Of a DNA stretch of 32,271 nt, positions 32,245-32,271 are shown one piece after another. The DNA is from Euzebya sp. (lineage in GTDB: Bacteria > Actinomycetota > Nitriliruptoria > Euzebyales > Euzebyaceae): positions 1 to 32,271 of the forward strand of contig NZ_CAXQBR010000035.1 in assembly GCF_964222135.1 (NCBI RefSeq), read 5' to 3'. The notes under the pieces were generated by a model. The model did not search any database. It was not told the origin of the DNA and saw only the letters and a list, made by a program, of their open reading frames with translations. A program made the translations under genes and the position numbers. The stretch's first letter is position 1. Every line of letters starts with the position of its first letter.

Positions 32245-32271
32245 GGAGGCCCGTCATGGCGACGGGCCTCC
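32245..32271. terminator. Hairpin terminator at window edge
   Basis: Arms 32245-32255 and 32261-32271 form a perfect 11-bp stem with a 5-nt loop, 73 bp after the desaturase stop. The sequence ends at the last paired base, so the stem may be longer and a following T-run cannot be seen. Confidence 0.7.

Overview
The window is very GC-rich, with strong G/C third-position bias, many GTG starts and several genes that appear to be transcribed without a leader. Three features point to Actinomycetota: a dTMP kinase fused to an MFS transporter next to topA and holB, a topoisomerase I with a lysine-rich tail, and cell-wall-binding repeat 2 (CWB2) domains. I infer a deep-branching, Nitriliruptoria/Euzebya-like actinobacterium, mainly from the CWB2 domains and the unusual gene mix. 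The exact taxon cannot be fixed from this sequence.

Layout. 1-1512: a two-span membrane protein of unknown function (minus) and a DUF427 protein (plus). 1538-7953 (minus): a complete histidine-utilisation operon, hutH-hutU-def-hutF-hutI, in which a peptide-deformylase-family gene sits between hutU and hutF. Three of its four junctions are 4-bp stop/start overlaps. 8014-10098 (plus, divergent from hut): a metallo-beta-lactamase/double-rhodanese protein and an apparent rhodanese-TauE chimera. 10099-15750 (minus): DoxX, an amidohydrolase, a lipoprotein cytochrome c, a secreted GH3 glycosidase with a CWB2 anchor, and a cupin preceded by a possible 8-codon leader ORF and a perfect palindrome. 15867-17237 (plus): a membrane-anchored alpha/beta hydrolase. 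17328-19069: a DUF3291 protein, then a decayed stretch with a truncated secreted-protein ORF, a 62-bp tandem repeat, tRNA-Thr(CGT) and a peptidase-like remnant. 19070-19612: a small acidic lipoprotein. 19691-26985 (minus): the housekeeping genes holB, tmk (MFS fusion), topA and dgt. 27163-29370 (plus): a membrane pyrophosphatase with a strong terminator. 29651-32171 (plus): a ferredoxin-reductase/fatty-acid-desaturase pair ending in a hairpin at the window edge.

How the parts work together. HutH, HutU, HutI and HutF would take histidine through urocanate, imidazolonepropionate and formiminoglutamate to N-formylglutamate. The expected last enzyme, HutG-type N-formylglutamate deformylase, is absent from the window. 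The deformylase-family protein, co-translated with hutU and hutF, is the obvious candidate to replace it. This is the most interesting hypothesis in the window. The MBL-rhodanese/TauE pair suggests persulfide, sulfite or thiosulfate handling. The reductase and desaturase form an electron-transfer pair for acyl desaturation, comparable to Rv3230c-Rv3229c of Mycobacterium tuberculosis. At least six genes carry a TANNNT -10 box 6-9 nt before the start codon, which argues for leaderless mRNAs.
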